Assembly (NCBI RefSeq): GCF_040954835.1 | Contig: NC_090716.1 | Location: forward strand, 11,531,275-11,595,274 | Source of the DNA: Lepisosteus oculatus | Lineage: Eukaryota > Chordata > Actinopteri > Semionotiformes > Lepisosteidae | Direction: 5' to 3' | DNA length: 64,000 bases | Translations under genes and position numbers: made by a program | Shown here: in pieces, positions 26,401 to 38,600 of the stretch | How positions within the stretch are numbered: position 1 is the first letter of the stretch | Layout: each line of letters starts with the position of its first letter | Notes under the pieces: generated by a model | What the model was told of the DNA's origin: nothing | The model's database searches: none | What the model saw: only the letters and a program-made list of their open reading frames with translations

Positions 26401-29400
26401 CCTTGCACACATTTCTTATTGAGACATTATGACAGGGAGCCTGCTTTGTATTAAAATTACCCATCTTTGTATAAAAATGCAATCAGATTTCAGACAAAGT
26501 CAATACAGAAGAAACATACATTGTATTGACCTTTTCCCGCCTGGAATGTTTATTCCCAGCAATGGTGTAGTGAGATATAAAAGAATCCATTTGCAATTTA
26601 AAATATTCAATTCAAATAATCACAATGTACATGATCAGTGAAAAGTTATACAGTAGCAGTGCTATCGGGAAGAAAATTATTTTTATTCATTTCGTTCTGA
26701 AAATATTTTCATTACCACAGCAGAAAGGGAGAACCTGCAGGGCCACATTGCTCCTTAACTTTCATAAGCTGGGATAAATGACTTTACATTGTTGTGTTCC
26801 TGTGGTGGTATTATATTGATCACATATGAAAATTTAATGTAGTAAAATAGCAGGGAGAACATGCCAATATTGTTGACCCCCTGCTAATGTAAATGTGACA
26901 CTGTTTTAACTCTTTAAATGCCACACCAGCTGTTTCTTTTGAGGGTCCCTGTAACTGAGCTGAACAGCTGAACTGCTGCAATATTTATTGTATGTCTTGT
27001 TACTTTATTATGTGCCATTTAATTGAGAAAATCCGAGGACAGAAAGGGTTAAATGTAATGGCAGATGGAACAATGTAAAATCGAAAAGCTAGTGAACAAA
27101 ACATCATTGGGCATGGATGTGACATTGAAAAAGTAACAAGCAAAGACAGCCTGCTTCCCTATATTTAAACCTGTCACACTTTCTGATTAATATTTTTCAC
27201 ATGGACCTGTTGATTATTCCACAAACATGGGAAACAATATATTTAGAAACTGTGAACACAAGCTGTAGGATAGCAACATGCTGCTATTCAGAGATGATAG
27301 CCAAGCTAGAGCTGCAAAATGTCTCAACATGTTCAAAAACAGTCTTATTAGTGAGACAATTGCAGAATACTGGATCAATAAACACTAAGAATATACCTTT
27401 TTCTCAGCAACAGATGTATCTCCAAGAGTCTGAAGACTCTTTTTGAATAACAAAGATATTATAGTTCTTTTTAAAGATTATGCATTTTTTAACAACAATA
27501 AGCAGTAGAATTGTGAAAAGGGCAATCAATTTCACAGCTAAAATTAATAATTCATTCAATAAGAACTTAACAGGAAGAATCTAAATGTAGAAAAGGCTTG
27601 AAGTTTCCAATTATTTTCCCAGATGCATGTTACTACAGTACATCCTTTAAACGTTTTTTTGCTGTTGGAGTATTAAATGAATGATTTTATTTCGGACTCC
27701 ACTGAGGTATTTTTTTCAATCTCTCTCTTTTACCAATATGGTAAAAAAATATGGGCTACAAAGACTGATCTTGTTAAATGCATATTCATCGCTGTGTATG
27801 ATTTACTGTGCCTGATGTTTGATCTGCCCTTGTGAGACAAGATTAGGAGTTGTGATCAGCACTCTTTCAAGCCTTAAGAATTACATTGAAGAATACTGTT
27901 ATCCGTTGATGAGAACCAAACTAGAAAAGAGAGGGACCGGTTCAACTACTATATTTATAGTGCCCTAAACTAAAAATAGGTTATTAAATATTGGTGTCTG
28001 GAACAGAACAAATTGTCCTTTGATCCATGATAGCAAATGACAGCCAAGACGTGTACTAATGAGAAGACTAATCAGAAGTAGATCTCCACAAGGGCTGATC
28101 CTGTCAGACATATGAGATGATGATGATGATGGCAGAAAAGTTCCTTCTTGTCATTAATGTCTCCCTGTCCCTGCATCTATCATCTATCCCTGCTCAAAAA
28201 GACCACAAATATCCTCTCCAGAACTTCCAGCTGAAAAAGCCTGGACACCTGAAGAACACTGAGCATCTTATCATTAGAATCAGACTCCTCTTACAACAAG
28301 CTCTTGGAACTGCACATATTTGTAAGGTAATACTATTTTTTTAAGTTGACTGACAAAGATTTTAATGCATTTAATATTGTGGACCATCGATAAACAAAAA
28401 TGAAATAATGTCACTAATGTCAACAGTGGACTCCAAGGCTTGGTCTTGTCAATCGATTCTGTTGTCTTTCAAGAGTTCATAACTTGAGAGGTATATTTTT
28501 CACCATTCTGTGTTTGGGTGACTCCTGGTGATGATAAACATGAATAAACCTCTTTAGTTTTGGTTAGGTTAGAAAGTATATCACTGAAAGAACAGTAACA
28601 AGGCTCACTGTAAACAAAACCTCAAAAAATAAAGAATTTAAAATACTTTAATGATTCAAAGCCCCATTTTTCATGCTTGCATACCACGTATAGTATGTAA
28701 GGACATAATACATGGAGTGTTCAAGTTTGGTCTAAACGTATCATGTACAGTACCATCAGAGTCCCAAACAGTGTGGTGCCCTTTGAATGCCACAGTGTAT
28801 TGAAGGTTGGTGTCTACATTGACAAAAAAAGCACCACCTCAGATTTAAAAAAAAAACACAAAATAGGCATTTAGTAGGCACTTTTATCACATGGAACTTG
28901 TAGCCAAGAGCTACTGAAGAGTTACTGTTCTAATACAGTAGTGTATGTCACATTTTATTAGAACTGAGTATGGGTGACATAAGGATTTACCAGCCCAGGT
29001 GGAGATCAGTATACAGTATACACCGATGGTATTTTCACCACTTCTTATATTTTTCATCCTATTTAAAGGATGCGTGTCCTTTATTTTATTTTTATTTCAC
29101 TAAATGTGTAAGAGAAAAGTTGAGAATTACAGAGATTGTTTAAGGTGGGCAGATAAGGGAAAAAAATAGTGTGGTAAATTTCCTGGAGACAGCTATTCTG
29201 TGCTCAGAAAATGAAGTGTGCTGTCCACCAAAAAAGAAACAGCATAACATTTCTGTGATTCACACATTGCATTCACTGCAACCACATAATTCACGTGAAA
29301 ATGAGCGACAACAGAAAACTTGCAAGCATGGCACAAATTCCTGAAGGTAACCGTGCAATGTGTGAACTGAGTATATTTATAACACTTGCTTCAATGCCAA

Positions 29401-30299
29401 CTACTATTAAAGATGACAACTCAGTCCACCTAAAAATCAGAACAGTCTGTCAGAACAGTCCACAGTGATGCCATGATTATCCAATGACTGTAAATAAATA
29501 GGTTTTCTTCAAGATGGTATGTCCTAACAGCTTGTGATACATGCCTCACACACTATTATACTGCAGCATTTCTGAAACATTACAATCCCAATCATAATGT
29601 CAATGGTTCAGGACAATTGTATCAAGAGCCGTTACGTAACTGCCAAAGTATCGACCTTTGCTCCTGCTGAGAGCTACTGTATAAGGTGCCTGCTGCCTCC
29701 TGCCAGAGCTAAGCCAACCTCCAGTGTTGCAATCAGTTGTACCACCGTGAGCAAATGTTAATAAATTCACCCTGTACTACACAAAACCCCCACCAAAAGA
29801 CTTTCCCATTATTTTTTTTCCCGAGTTTCTTTCAAAGCCCCAGGCCCGTGTTTTCAGAGGCGCGAAATAAAAATTGTCACCAGAGAACAGTCAGAAAACC
29901 AGAAACTCTGGCAATAGAAATGCCAGCTCATGCTTGGGGCAGATTCAGTAAAAGATATTCCTGCCTTCTCCGCAGTCATATGAAGGCAAGGCGGTTAAAG
30001 AAGGAGGAATACCATAAAAAGGATGCAATTTATTTTGTTCAGATGTTGGATTTTAACAAGAACGTTTAATACTTCAGTTTTATGCTGATTAATACTGTAA
30101 TGGGGTTTAGTAAAAATACAAAAGGGAGTATGAAAAAAAATTAAGTGAAAGACTTGTAATAAAGTTAAAACATCACAGAGCTCATCTATTTGATGTACCT
30201 ACATAATTAGAAATTGAAGAGAACGCATTTCTGGGCTGTGTTTCACCACCTACAGCCAGGTTAGTGGCAGACCCTTTGAAAATCATGTGACAGGCTTAT
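23413..30299. other. intergenic upstream of the SDR gene
   Basis: Unique-looking AT-rich DNA apart from the GAT microsatellite. No coding exon recognised. Distal regulatory elements could lie here but cannot be read from a single sequence. Confidence 0.5.
28115..28132 (+). repeat. (ATG/GAT)n microsatellite
   Basis: Six uninterrupted trinucleotide units, GATGATGATGATGATG. The poly-Met reading here is not a gene start. Confidence 0.6.
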
Positions 30300-30435
30300 T
30301 TCAGAGTACGTCAGAGCGGCTCAAATGTCTTGACTGTACCTTCTTAGCGCAGGAAGTGGGTCGAATAAACGGCTACAGAAAACCGCATTTCACACTCGCG
30401 CTTAGCAGAACGATTTTTTTTGGCAACTTTTCGCT
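30300..30435 (+). promoter_or_regulatory. probable TATA-less promoter and 5' UTR of the SDR gene
   Basis: The 135 bases before the start codon are richer in CpG than the surroundings. They hold a CRE-like TACGTCAG (30308-30315) and an ETS-like CAGGAAGTG (30350-30358). No TATA box is placed to explain a single start. The assignment rests on position and these short motifs only. Confidence 0.35.
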
Positions 30436-30582
30436 ATGGCTAGCGCTTTTCAGAACTGCCGCTCAGTTATGGTCACCGGTGCTAGCCGAGGCTTAGGTCT
30501 GCAAATAGTGGAGAGCCTGGCAAAGAGCTGCCACTGTCCGGGAAAAGTGATTGCTACAGCCAGAGAGCCAAGCAGAGCCAAG
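30436..30582 (+). CDS. SDR gene exon 1
   Basis: Exon 1 encodes residues 1-49, including the TGxxxGxG dinucleotide-binding loop. The donor is AAG|GTAAAG, phase 0. Confidence 0.92.
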
Positions 30583-33500
30583 GTAAAGCTGTACAGTATG
30601 CAGTGGTGTCAAAAGGCCATGAGCTCATGTAGTGAGTGCATGGCACGTAAATTATCACAGCCTTTTCTGAACAAACTATGTGCCTCTTTTTACTGTGCTA
30701 TAAAACGTTATGACACCACCAACCTGAAAAAAACAGAACAGTTGTATTTATAAAGTTGTTAGAAACGGTGCGGAAAATGTGGACAAAAAAATCTGTTGAT
30801 TTAATATTTGAACTCTTCTCCACTCATAATAATCCATATTTTCTTAAGGTATACAGAAATAGAAAGTACAGTATTGTAACGCTTACGGCCGACAGGCACT
30901 GTGTAAGAGCTGGCGTACCAGAGCAGGTGATGTCACCGCCCTTCCCTGTGATAGCAGGACTACAGCTACTGGGCTGTGGAGAGATCTCTCTTTGGCTCAC
31001 GGGGCTAGGTCGCTGCAGAGAGACGCGGAAGTCCCGGGGTCGAGCCTCAGTCGGATGGGGCCGACCTAATGTGGCAAGGGCGCCCGCCTGAGCCCCCGTT
31101 GCGTTACAGTATATTGCAGACAAACAGTACGGTATGCTACAGATTTCTCACGTGTCTCTTCCATAGGAATTGCGGTGCTTGGTTGAGAAATACCCAAATA
31201 TCCATATTGTGACACTCGGTAAGTCTCCCGACAAGTTTCAATAAAAAAAGTAATACTTTGTACTAAACAATGATTTAAACTGAATAGGAGTGGTTGTTGC
31301 AGAGTTAATTCTTTGAAGATTAACGAAATATTGCTGTACTCTTTTAGAATATTATGTGGAATTTTGGTCACATGGTTATAGAAAAGATATTGCTGGTCTG
31401 GAAAAAGTCTGCGAACAGAAAACAGATTCCAGGGTTTAATGGAGTGTCCTGCACTAACAGGCTGAAGGAAGTGAACCAATTTAATCCCGAACAGGGAAGA
31501 TTATGATTGGACCTGATTCAATGCTTCAAAATCCTCAAAAGCATTGACAAAATCAGCCCAGCAGATTTCTTCCGAATGTGCAGTGAACCCTGAAATGGAA
31601 GACAAGCAGAAGCTACATGGAGGTGCAGTTCAAACTGAGAGCAGGAAGCAATTCTTAAAGGGTTGTGGGAATATGGAACATGCTAGCCAGCCACGCTGTT
31701 GAAGGCCTGCTCTCACAGTATGTTACTCTTGTTATCTTCTTCTTCTTTTTCACAGCCTTAGTCCCAGACTGTCCTGGGGTCAGCTGCTTTTGTTGCCCTT
31801 CTCCACTTGTCTCTGTCGAGCACATCTTCCTCACTCACTTCACATACCTCCATATCTTTTCTCACACAATCTATCCATCTCTTCCCCTGTAACCTTCCAC
31901 CTATGTTACTCTTGTTATATGGTGATGAAATTGAACATATAGTTTGAAGTGAAGTCTTTCCAATGCACCTGCGATATTAACATGACTTCATTTTAATTTT
32001 AAGTCTACAGTTTTGACAAAGCATTTTGTGGACATTTTCCTGCCTCCCCGCCATTTGTAAAGACATAACTTTGCACATGAACATGTGAAGCACAGAACAT
32101 GTGCCCTTTTGTCAGCACTTGTGCAGCATTTGTCAACATGAAAATTACTTCAACCAGTGTCTGCCCAGTCCTGGGCAGGACTTTTCCATGTGCTCTGCTG
32201 CAGTGTTAGTAGCTGCACAGCAAGCCAATAGAAATTCCATTTGCAAGTTATTTGTTTTAAGGAAGGGCGGTTTTGTCTCTTTCTTTAGATGTGGTAAATC
32301 AGGAAAGCATTGCTAACGCTGCCAAAGAGGTGGAAGCTCTTGTGGGCGAGGAGGGACTGAGCTGCCTGATTAATAACGCTGGAATTAATGTCGTGGCAAA
32401 TTTGGAGAAGGTGACGGCAGAGCAGATGATGCAAAATTTCGAAACCAACTCTGTAGCCCCCCTCATGATCACAAAGGTAGTGTCTGTCCATTTCCAGACT
32501 ACACAAATATTTTTTCTTTTACTTTTGTTACATTTCATCCAGAAATGTCTGTATTTCTTGCAGAATGAATGCTTTTCCTCACGTTTCGGGATTACTAAAT
32601 ATAGCTTGAATGTTATGTTCTGTTTGTTGTGTGATCTGTAAGGTGATTGGTTGTACCTGACCAAGTTTACAAATGCAATTGTAAGGGGGTGTTCACTAAT
32701 CCCAATAAGATATTTCACTGTTATTAATTATTCATTTTGGTTTTGAGATACACATAATTTAAAAGCCAGCCAGCCTATTTACATGATAATTTAGAGCTGT
32801 ACTTTAAATTTTAACGTGCAAATAAAGGAATATTTGAAAAGGGTGTAGAACTGATCTTTTCAGAAATAACTGCTTTACCACATGAAAACATCTGTTCTTT
32901 CTAACAGACGTTTTTGCCACTGTTGAAGAAAGCTGCAGCTCGCAGCACTGGAATGGGAATTCACAGAGCTGCTGTCATTAACATGACCTCCCTCCTGGGA
33001 TCTGTTGAACTCAACTGGGGTGCTAACACAAATAACTTTAAGTGGTACCCATACAGAACATCAAAAGTATGTGTTTCTTGTTGTTACAAAGGCACGATAT
33101 TATGGTTTTGTTGTGGTTCTGGGAGGAAAAAAAACAGCAGGTTACTGAAAAGTCAGAATATTGCAGCATGGCAAAAAGGTACTGTAAATGCCTTGTTCAT
33201 AGGAAAACATGACTGACAAATTGTATTCATGTCTGAGTACATTGACATAAGCCTTCATCCACCACATACTGTACTTAGAAAAAAGTTTGGTTACCGAATG
33301 ACAGCAAATGTTTTGTTAGATACAGAATTATTTTTCAGTTTAGGACTTTCGAGTTGCGTATGAATTACTGAGCACTGTCTTGACAACACTGAAGAAAAGG
33401 TTCTTATGTGATGTCTATGTTTATAGTGTATTTTGGGGTGACTTTTTGAATTGCCAGTCTATGGTGAAGAGCAGGATCTAGAAAGGCTTGGATAGTATCT

Positions 33501-34710
33501 TCAGGAACTCAGAAACCCTAAACCTTTCTGATGAAGCTTGGGATACAGGACGTACGCATTAATTGCCTCAAAAGACATTATGATCCACCTCCACACAAGA
33601 GTGTGACCAATATATAACTAATTTAAAAAGTCCACTTCTTATTTCAACCTGCAAGAGAGAATTTAAGTACTCTTTAAGTGAGTGCAGGTAGTCTTACAGA
33701 AAATATTGCCACAAGTTAGGAACAGCTGTATCTATTTTTACTTCAATTTCCATTGTCTTGACAGAGTCTGCAGTTACACTTCGCAATTGTTAACTTGCGC
33801 ATAGAGTAACTGAAACCCAAGCTTACTCCACACATGCAAACACCAGTGCGTTTTTTATGTACAAACAATTGACATTAGCAGGTGTCCCCTCACCTGTGTG
33901 TTAAAAAAAGTTTTGTTCATTTCGTCCTTCAGGCGGCTCTGAACATGGTGACTCGCTGTCTGGCTGTTGATTTAGAGGCAGACGGTATCCTGTGCACAGC
34001 CATCCACCCAGGCTGGGTCCGCACTGATATGGGGGGGGCAGAGGCAAGTGATTCTGTCATTTGGTGATTTATATGGCGGCGTTTTTTAACTTTTCTTTTG
34101 CCGTAATGACTTTTAGTCTCGGCTTTTCCGGGGTCTGATCTGTGCCTTTTCTGCACCCATTTACGGAAAAAAGAAATTAATAAAATTCTCACGTCAAGTT
34201 TCATTTAAAAAAAGCTGGGACGCCTGTACCAAGTATTTAAAAAAAAACTAAAGCTGCTCCAAATCTTTGAGTTTTTTCTTCTTAAAACCCATGGAACTTG
34301 TAGCGTTTTGAATAGCTGCTTTCTGGTACAGTTAATGTGCTCTGTGCCTTTTTAAATTTAAAAAAAAAATGTGGGATAGAAATTCAAGTTCAATCTGTTA
34401 GGACATTGCATTTCGGTTTTGCTCATGATAAAATGGTGTGAGTGCAATTCCATTCAGCCCCATTGAATGGATTTAAATGATACCTTTTAGTGGACATACA
34501 GTACACTTACAGAAATTAAATTTAAAAAATGTATCAAAACTTTTCTTATCTGAAATGGGCCAGCTCTTGGGTATTTGTTATTTGCTGTGCTTCCAGGCTC
34601 CTCTGAGTACAGAAGAGAGCATCTCTTCAGTTCTCTCTGTGATTGGCAACTTGTCTGAAAAGGATCACGGGGGATTTCTGCGCTACACTGCGGAGACACT
34701 GCCTTGGTGA
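30436..34710 (+). CDS. C-factor/sniffer-like short-chain dehydrogenase/reductase, complete gene, 6 exons
   Basis: The coding exons are 30436-30582, 31167-31218, 32289-32476, 32908-33066, 33933-34043 and 34597-34710. Joined, they give 256 residues with consistent phases (0, 1, 0, 0, 0), the usual size for a classical SDR. Visible motifs are the Rossmann cofactor loop TGASRGLG (residues 14-21), NNAG (95-98), the structural Asn120 in ETNSVAP, candidate catalytic Ser157 in INMTS, YRTSK (Tyr178 and Lys182, the YxxxK pair), and [11 protein letters not shown] (207-217). The overall pattern, with GSVELN after the catalytic Ser and a C-terminal [12 protein letters not shown], matches the cytosolic NADPH-dependent C-factor/sniffer/carbonyl-reductase-like SDRs. 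The substrate cannot be read from the sequence. There is no signal peptide or membrane segment. Start choice: the first ATG gives the typical N-terminus just before the Rossmann strand. Intron 5 is GC-AG. Identification at family level is firm; the exact orthologue name is not. Confidence 0.93.
30875..31108. mobile_element. 234-bp GC-rich insertion with 8-bp inverted ends, in SDR intron 1
   Basis: The segment begins TGTAACGC and ends GCGTTACA, a perfect 8-bp inverted repeat. It is flanked on both sides by GTAT (30871-30874 and 31109-31112), which reads as a 4-bp target duplication. It is far richer in GC and CpG than the adjoining intron, and it lies wholly inside the intron between exons 1 and 2. 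It could be a MITE-type DNA element or a very short solo LTR, since the ends also fit TG...CA. I see no coding capacity. Confidence 0.6.
31167..31218 (+). CDS. SDR gene exon 2 (52 nt)
   Basis: This short exon follows the acceptor TTCCATAG and encodes [17 protein letters not shown]. The donor is CTCG|GTAAGT, phase 1; the split codon becomes Asp67 with the first two bases of exon 3. It supplies the beta-strand and helix between the cofactor loop and the acidic position. Confidence 0.9.
31355..31722 (+). mobile_element. decayed LINE fragment (C-terminal RT region), SDR intron 2
   Basis: The frame shows [20 protein letters not shown] followed by FRM, the conserved C-terminal segment of CR1/L2/Rex-type LINE ORF2. 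It is flanked by the family's upstream and downstream DNA blocks (GAAAAAGTCTGCGAACAG, TGGGAATATGGAACATGCT). Stops and frameshifts abound. It lies in sense orientation within the SDR gene's second intron. Confidence 0.6.
31730..31895 (+). repeat. pyrimidine-rich dispersed repeat fragment
   Basis: CAGACTGTCCTGGGGTCAGC, followed by CTCTGTCGAGCACATCTTCC and ATCTATCCATCTCTTCC, resembles a dispersed repeat of fish genomes seen in my general knowledge. It is too short for classification. Confidence 0.3.
32289..32476 (+). CDS. SDR gene exon 3
   Basis: The acceptor is TTCTTTAG. The exon encodes residues 67-129, with NNAG at 95-98 and the conserved Asn120. The donor is AAG|GTAGTG, phase 0. Confidence 0.93.
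32908..33066 (+). CDS. SDR gene exon 4 (catalytic Ser/Tyr/Lys)
   Basis: The acceptor is TTCTAACAG. The exon encodes residues 130-182, ending exactly on the catalytic Lys of YRTSK. The donor is AAA|GTATGT, phase 0. Confidence 0.93.
33933..34043 (+). CDS. SDR gene exon 5, followed by a GC donor
   Basis: The acceptor is GTCCTTCAG. The exon encodes residues 183-219, including [11 protein letters not shown]. The frame and the family sequence require the exon to end at GAG (34043), followed by GCAAGT. The only nearby GT (34048-34049) would shift the next exon out of frame. Confidence 0.9.
34597..34710 (+). CDS. SDR gene exon 6 (terminal)
   Basis: The acceptor is TGTGCTTCCAG. The exon encodes residues 220-256, APLSTEES to ETLPW, then TGA at 34708-34710. 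Confidence 0.92.
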   Translation, partial: APLSTEESISSVLSVIGNLSEKDHGGFLRYTAETLPW

Positions 34711-35190
34711 ACTGGTGGATGTTTGTCTGAGACAGGAATGGTAAATTTCTTAGCAGGAAACAAAAGTAAATCAGTAGTTCCCAATCCTAGTCCATTTATC
34801 TGCTGGTGTGTATTGCATTTTAGCTCTTTGGTTAAATAATTTGTTTTTAACCAGGGGTCTACACTTTCTACACTTTCCTTTGGTGTGGAAGATGCCCTTT
34901 TTTTCGGGGGTAGTAGACATGCCAGAGTTTTTAAAAGGTAGAGTAAATCATTTAAAACACAAGGAAAGTAGAAGCAAATTTTGTTTCATCAGACCTAGGT
35001 ATTTTAAGGTAAACTTAAAAAAGGTTAATTTTCTATGTATTCTTTATTCTAAAAATCTATATTTCTGTATTTTCATTCATGTAGTGACGGTATCTTAGGT
35101 TTAAAGAACTGACCTACAATAATGATGTTTGATAAGGGGTGAGAGGAGATATTATGAGAAGCAAAGGAGTGTAGACTGCAGTAAAGATTA

Positions 35191-35279
35191 ATAATAACTA
35201 TTATTCATTACACCTATATAGCGCTTTTCTGGATTCTCCACTCAAAGCGCTTTACAGGTAATGGGGACTCCCCTCCACT
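35191..35279 (-). mobile_element. 5S-type SINE, 3' tail fragment
   Basis: The fragment is nearly identical to the tail of the element at 410-974 (the CTATATAGCGCTTTTCTGG and AAAGCGCTTTACAGG motifs) and cuts off in the body, the usual 5' truncation of a retroposed copy. It lies about 480 bp beyond the SDR stop codon. Confidence 0.75.
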
Positions 35280-35511
35280 TAACATTGCAACTGTTGTGAA
35301 TATTTTATAATCTATCCCTTAAGCACAATTTACATGCAACAGTGATCAGTTCCAGAGCTCATTTAACTTACATTTCTGTCCTGCAGTTTGTCAATTGTGT
35401 GTATAATGTATGTTTGCACATTTCCTTTCAACAGAATGGATACACATGTGATGTACAGTATAATAAGCGAAAGAGCAGTATCAGTTTAAATAATTATGAA
35501 AAATCATGATA

Positions 35512-35619
35512 AATAAACATCCTTTATCCAGAGGGCAATTAATATTTTTTCTCAACTGGGACCTAATGAATATGCAATGACTGCTAATTTCCTTTTACTT
35601 TAAGGTGTGCTGTAATAAA
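35512..35619 (+). promoter_or_regulatory. candidate poly(A) signals of the SDR gene
   Basis: The first AATAAA after the SDR stop codon is at 35512-35517, with another at 35614-35619. If either is used, the 3' UTR is about 0.8-0.9 kb and includes the SINE tail fragment at 35191-35279. Usage cannot be shown from sequence. Confidence 0.35.
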
Positions 35620-38600
35620 ATAAAAATTCTAAAAGTGAAGAATACTGCACAACAGTAGTGTTGCTCTTTAAAAATCTGTTGCACCCAAAACCATATATGA
35701 GTTTGATCCTACTTTTTTACTTTGATCTGTATGACCTATAAAAAAAAATATACAGTATATTTAATTTCTTAATATAACTAGATTCCTTGATGGGAAGTCG
35801 ACAGTCCAAAATGTGACAATGTGGTTGGATGCTTTCCCTTGTCTTCAAATATTTATCCAATTCAATCCTTTTGACCACTTTTTATTTCATGTTGCCTTCC
35901 AATTTGTATATGTATGATATATTTATATTTGTTGTAGAATTGTTAGTATTTTTATAATATATGAATAGATATTCATTAATTTTTAAAGACAGTGGTGTTT
36001 ATAAATGTAAGCAAAAATAATAAGACATGGATAGCTTACCATCCTTGCAAAAACGGGAACTCCCTGAATTCTCATGCACAGAGTATTACCCGTTAAGCAT
36101 GTTGTAAAACAGAGCCCCATGTGTAATTTCATTTACCAAAAATTACCAGAAAGCAAAAGCTCGATTTCTCATTTCTCAGAGCCTGCTAATTAAGATTAAT
36201 TGCCTTACCTTGCTCCTTTGAAACGCCACAGGAGCTTGCAAATTGGATACATTTTTGCAAGCTGGTCATGAGATATGAAAAATCTTATGAAAGATTGAGC
36301 TGATTTTGCTTAATGGTTAGTGCCTATCTTTTTAACACTGTCACCAGCAATAATACAATATGATAATATTGTGTACATATAGTATGAGAGTAGATTACAG
36401 TCATGTCATTTTCCTAGACCCTTGAACAGCCTTCACACTCCTGTAACAAGGGATTGGTTTGCAGACTTGGCCCTGGAAAAACAGTGTAGCCATAGATAGG
36501 TTTTCTGTCTAACTAGGCTTAATGGGACCAGTTAAACAGCTTCTGCTGGATCTTCAGGTGCTTTTACATTTAAGACATTAGAAAGTCTGCAGACAGACAC
36601 TCTGGCCCTCCTGGACCATGGTCAGGTACACATGCTCTGGAGAGCTTGGGACACTTCGTAAGTGTACTTTAAATCCAGAGTCAGTCTGGACCACAATGAC
36701 TGGAATACAGTGTTTTTAACTGGTAATGGACAAAATACATCTGTGGACTTGCGATGGACTAAACAAAGGTCAGAATTCGTCCAATACCTCAAGCAAGTAC
36801 ACATGTATCTTTTTACAGGGTAGTATAATATTTACCATCAAGAAGAGAATGATTACACTGTAACAGGACTTAAACAAGAGGTTCTGGAAATGAGGTAGTG
36901 GAGCAGGAGTGACACAGCATGTTCCTGGAGGACCATGGTCACCCTTAAGTCACCCTTAAGTATTGCATTTTGACCAATGTAGTAAATACATTATAATTGT
37001 CATTGAATTAATATTATAGAAATTAAATCTCTAAACTACTTTTAGAACTGGCCACCCCTGCTCCAAAAGTTCAGTTGAGGGATCTGAATCTTTGTTTTCG
37101 AAGGCCTACAGTGACCTGAAGAGAGTTTGTAGTTAATTTATTGAACTACTTTTCAGTTACTGCAGTTTAATGAGATAGTAGGAGCAGTTCCAGTAATTAA
37201 AGCAGAGAGATGTACTACAGCATGTACCAAAGCTGCTTTGACTAATTAAAGACAGGCATAAAGCGTAAAGAAGTGGACTTAACGATAAAAGAAAATGGCA
37301 TGTTCTAATTGAGAAAATCAGTAATCATGCGATTAATGAAGTACAAATTAAAAAAATCTTCATTTAATTCTATTCATTCTGAAGATCATGATCTTGTTAA
37401 TTGAGGTATATTTTAAGTCATTTTTATGTAAGTATAAAGTTCTACTTAAAAATCTGCATCTTTTAAAAATATATTAACAGGCAGTCATATTAAACTATAA
37501 AAATGAATATACTGTAGTTCAACTGCATTGTATGTTCTAACCTCCTGTCCCCTCAACATACCGTACTTATGGAGGTTCTCAGTGAATTCAAGTTTTTAAC
37601 ATCATACTGCAGGGTAGAAATACAGTAACAAACGTCTCAGTGTACTTCAAGTGTACACATATTCATCAACACTGATACAGTATGTCACTATGTTTTTATT
37701 AAACGTGAGCTAGGAACTGAAAATGTCAAAATACCCCTTTTCAGGTTTACACTAGCACAGGACTGCTAGCACAACAGTTAAACCATTTTTTTCCATTTGC
37801 AGCTGTACATCTTTTCAGTTTGTCACAAATGTGAAGTATAGTCATATTTTTTAAAACCCTGGCTAGGAATAAGGGATAATACTAGGGATAAGGACTTTTT
37901 TTTTTAAATCATGATTATGGCAAAAGGAAGCTGCACAAAGCTTTTTTTAAAAGAAATATTTTTTCCCCGAGTTCATAATCCTCAGTATATTCAAATTGAT
38001 AAGCAAAAATAACTCAACTATGATTAATGCATTAGTTATATTAAGTTAAAGTTAAAGAGCTGCACAAGCTCTAAATCTGTTAGAAGGCAGCCATATTAAA
38101 CTAGATAAATTAATACAAACACTAGGAATTCTCAGGCACTGCAATCCCTAATCAGCTCTAAATTGTTGAGCCAAGACAAAGTGACAAAGCAAGTGTACTT
38201 ACGATGATGGGTGATGCTAAATTTAAGTGACAGCCTGAACCCTCTATTATAATAATCTTCTCTAGGGCAATCCACATAGACTGATGCTGACATGAGGTAA
38301 TCACTTCAAATTGAGCCTTGAATAACTACCTCTCCAGAGTGAAAAATGTCTCAGAAAAGCAAGTGCTCTCCCCCTTTACAATGTCCTGATGTAAATGGCA
38401 GAATTTTTGTTATTATACGATAAATCCCACAGTGGGCCTTAAAGTAATGTAGTCTTTGAAATGTAACCATGGGGGTGAGTGGCAAATTTTTGTTGACATG
38501 CCCCTAAAAAGTGTTGTATGATGGAGGGTTTTGTTCCCCTCTCTAAGGGGAAGGAGAGAGGTGTTTTTAATATTATTATGAGGGGCACTGAAACAACAAA

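Noticed and set aside
30756..31091. open frame between SDR exons 1 and 2
   Set aside because: It runs through intron and the 234-bp GC-rich insertion. The SDR protein is complete without it.
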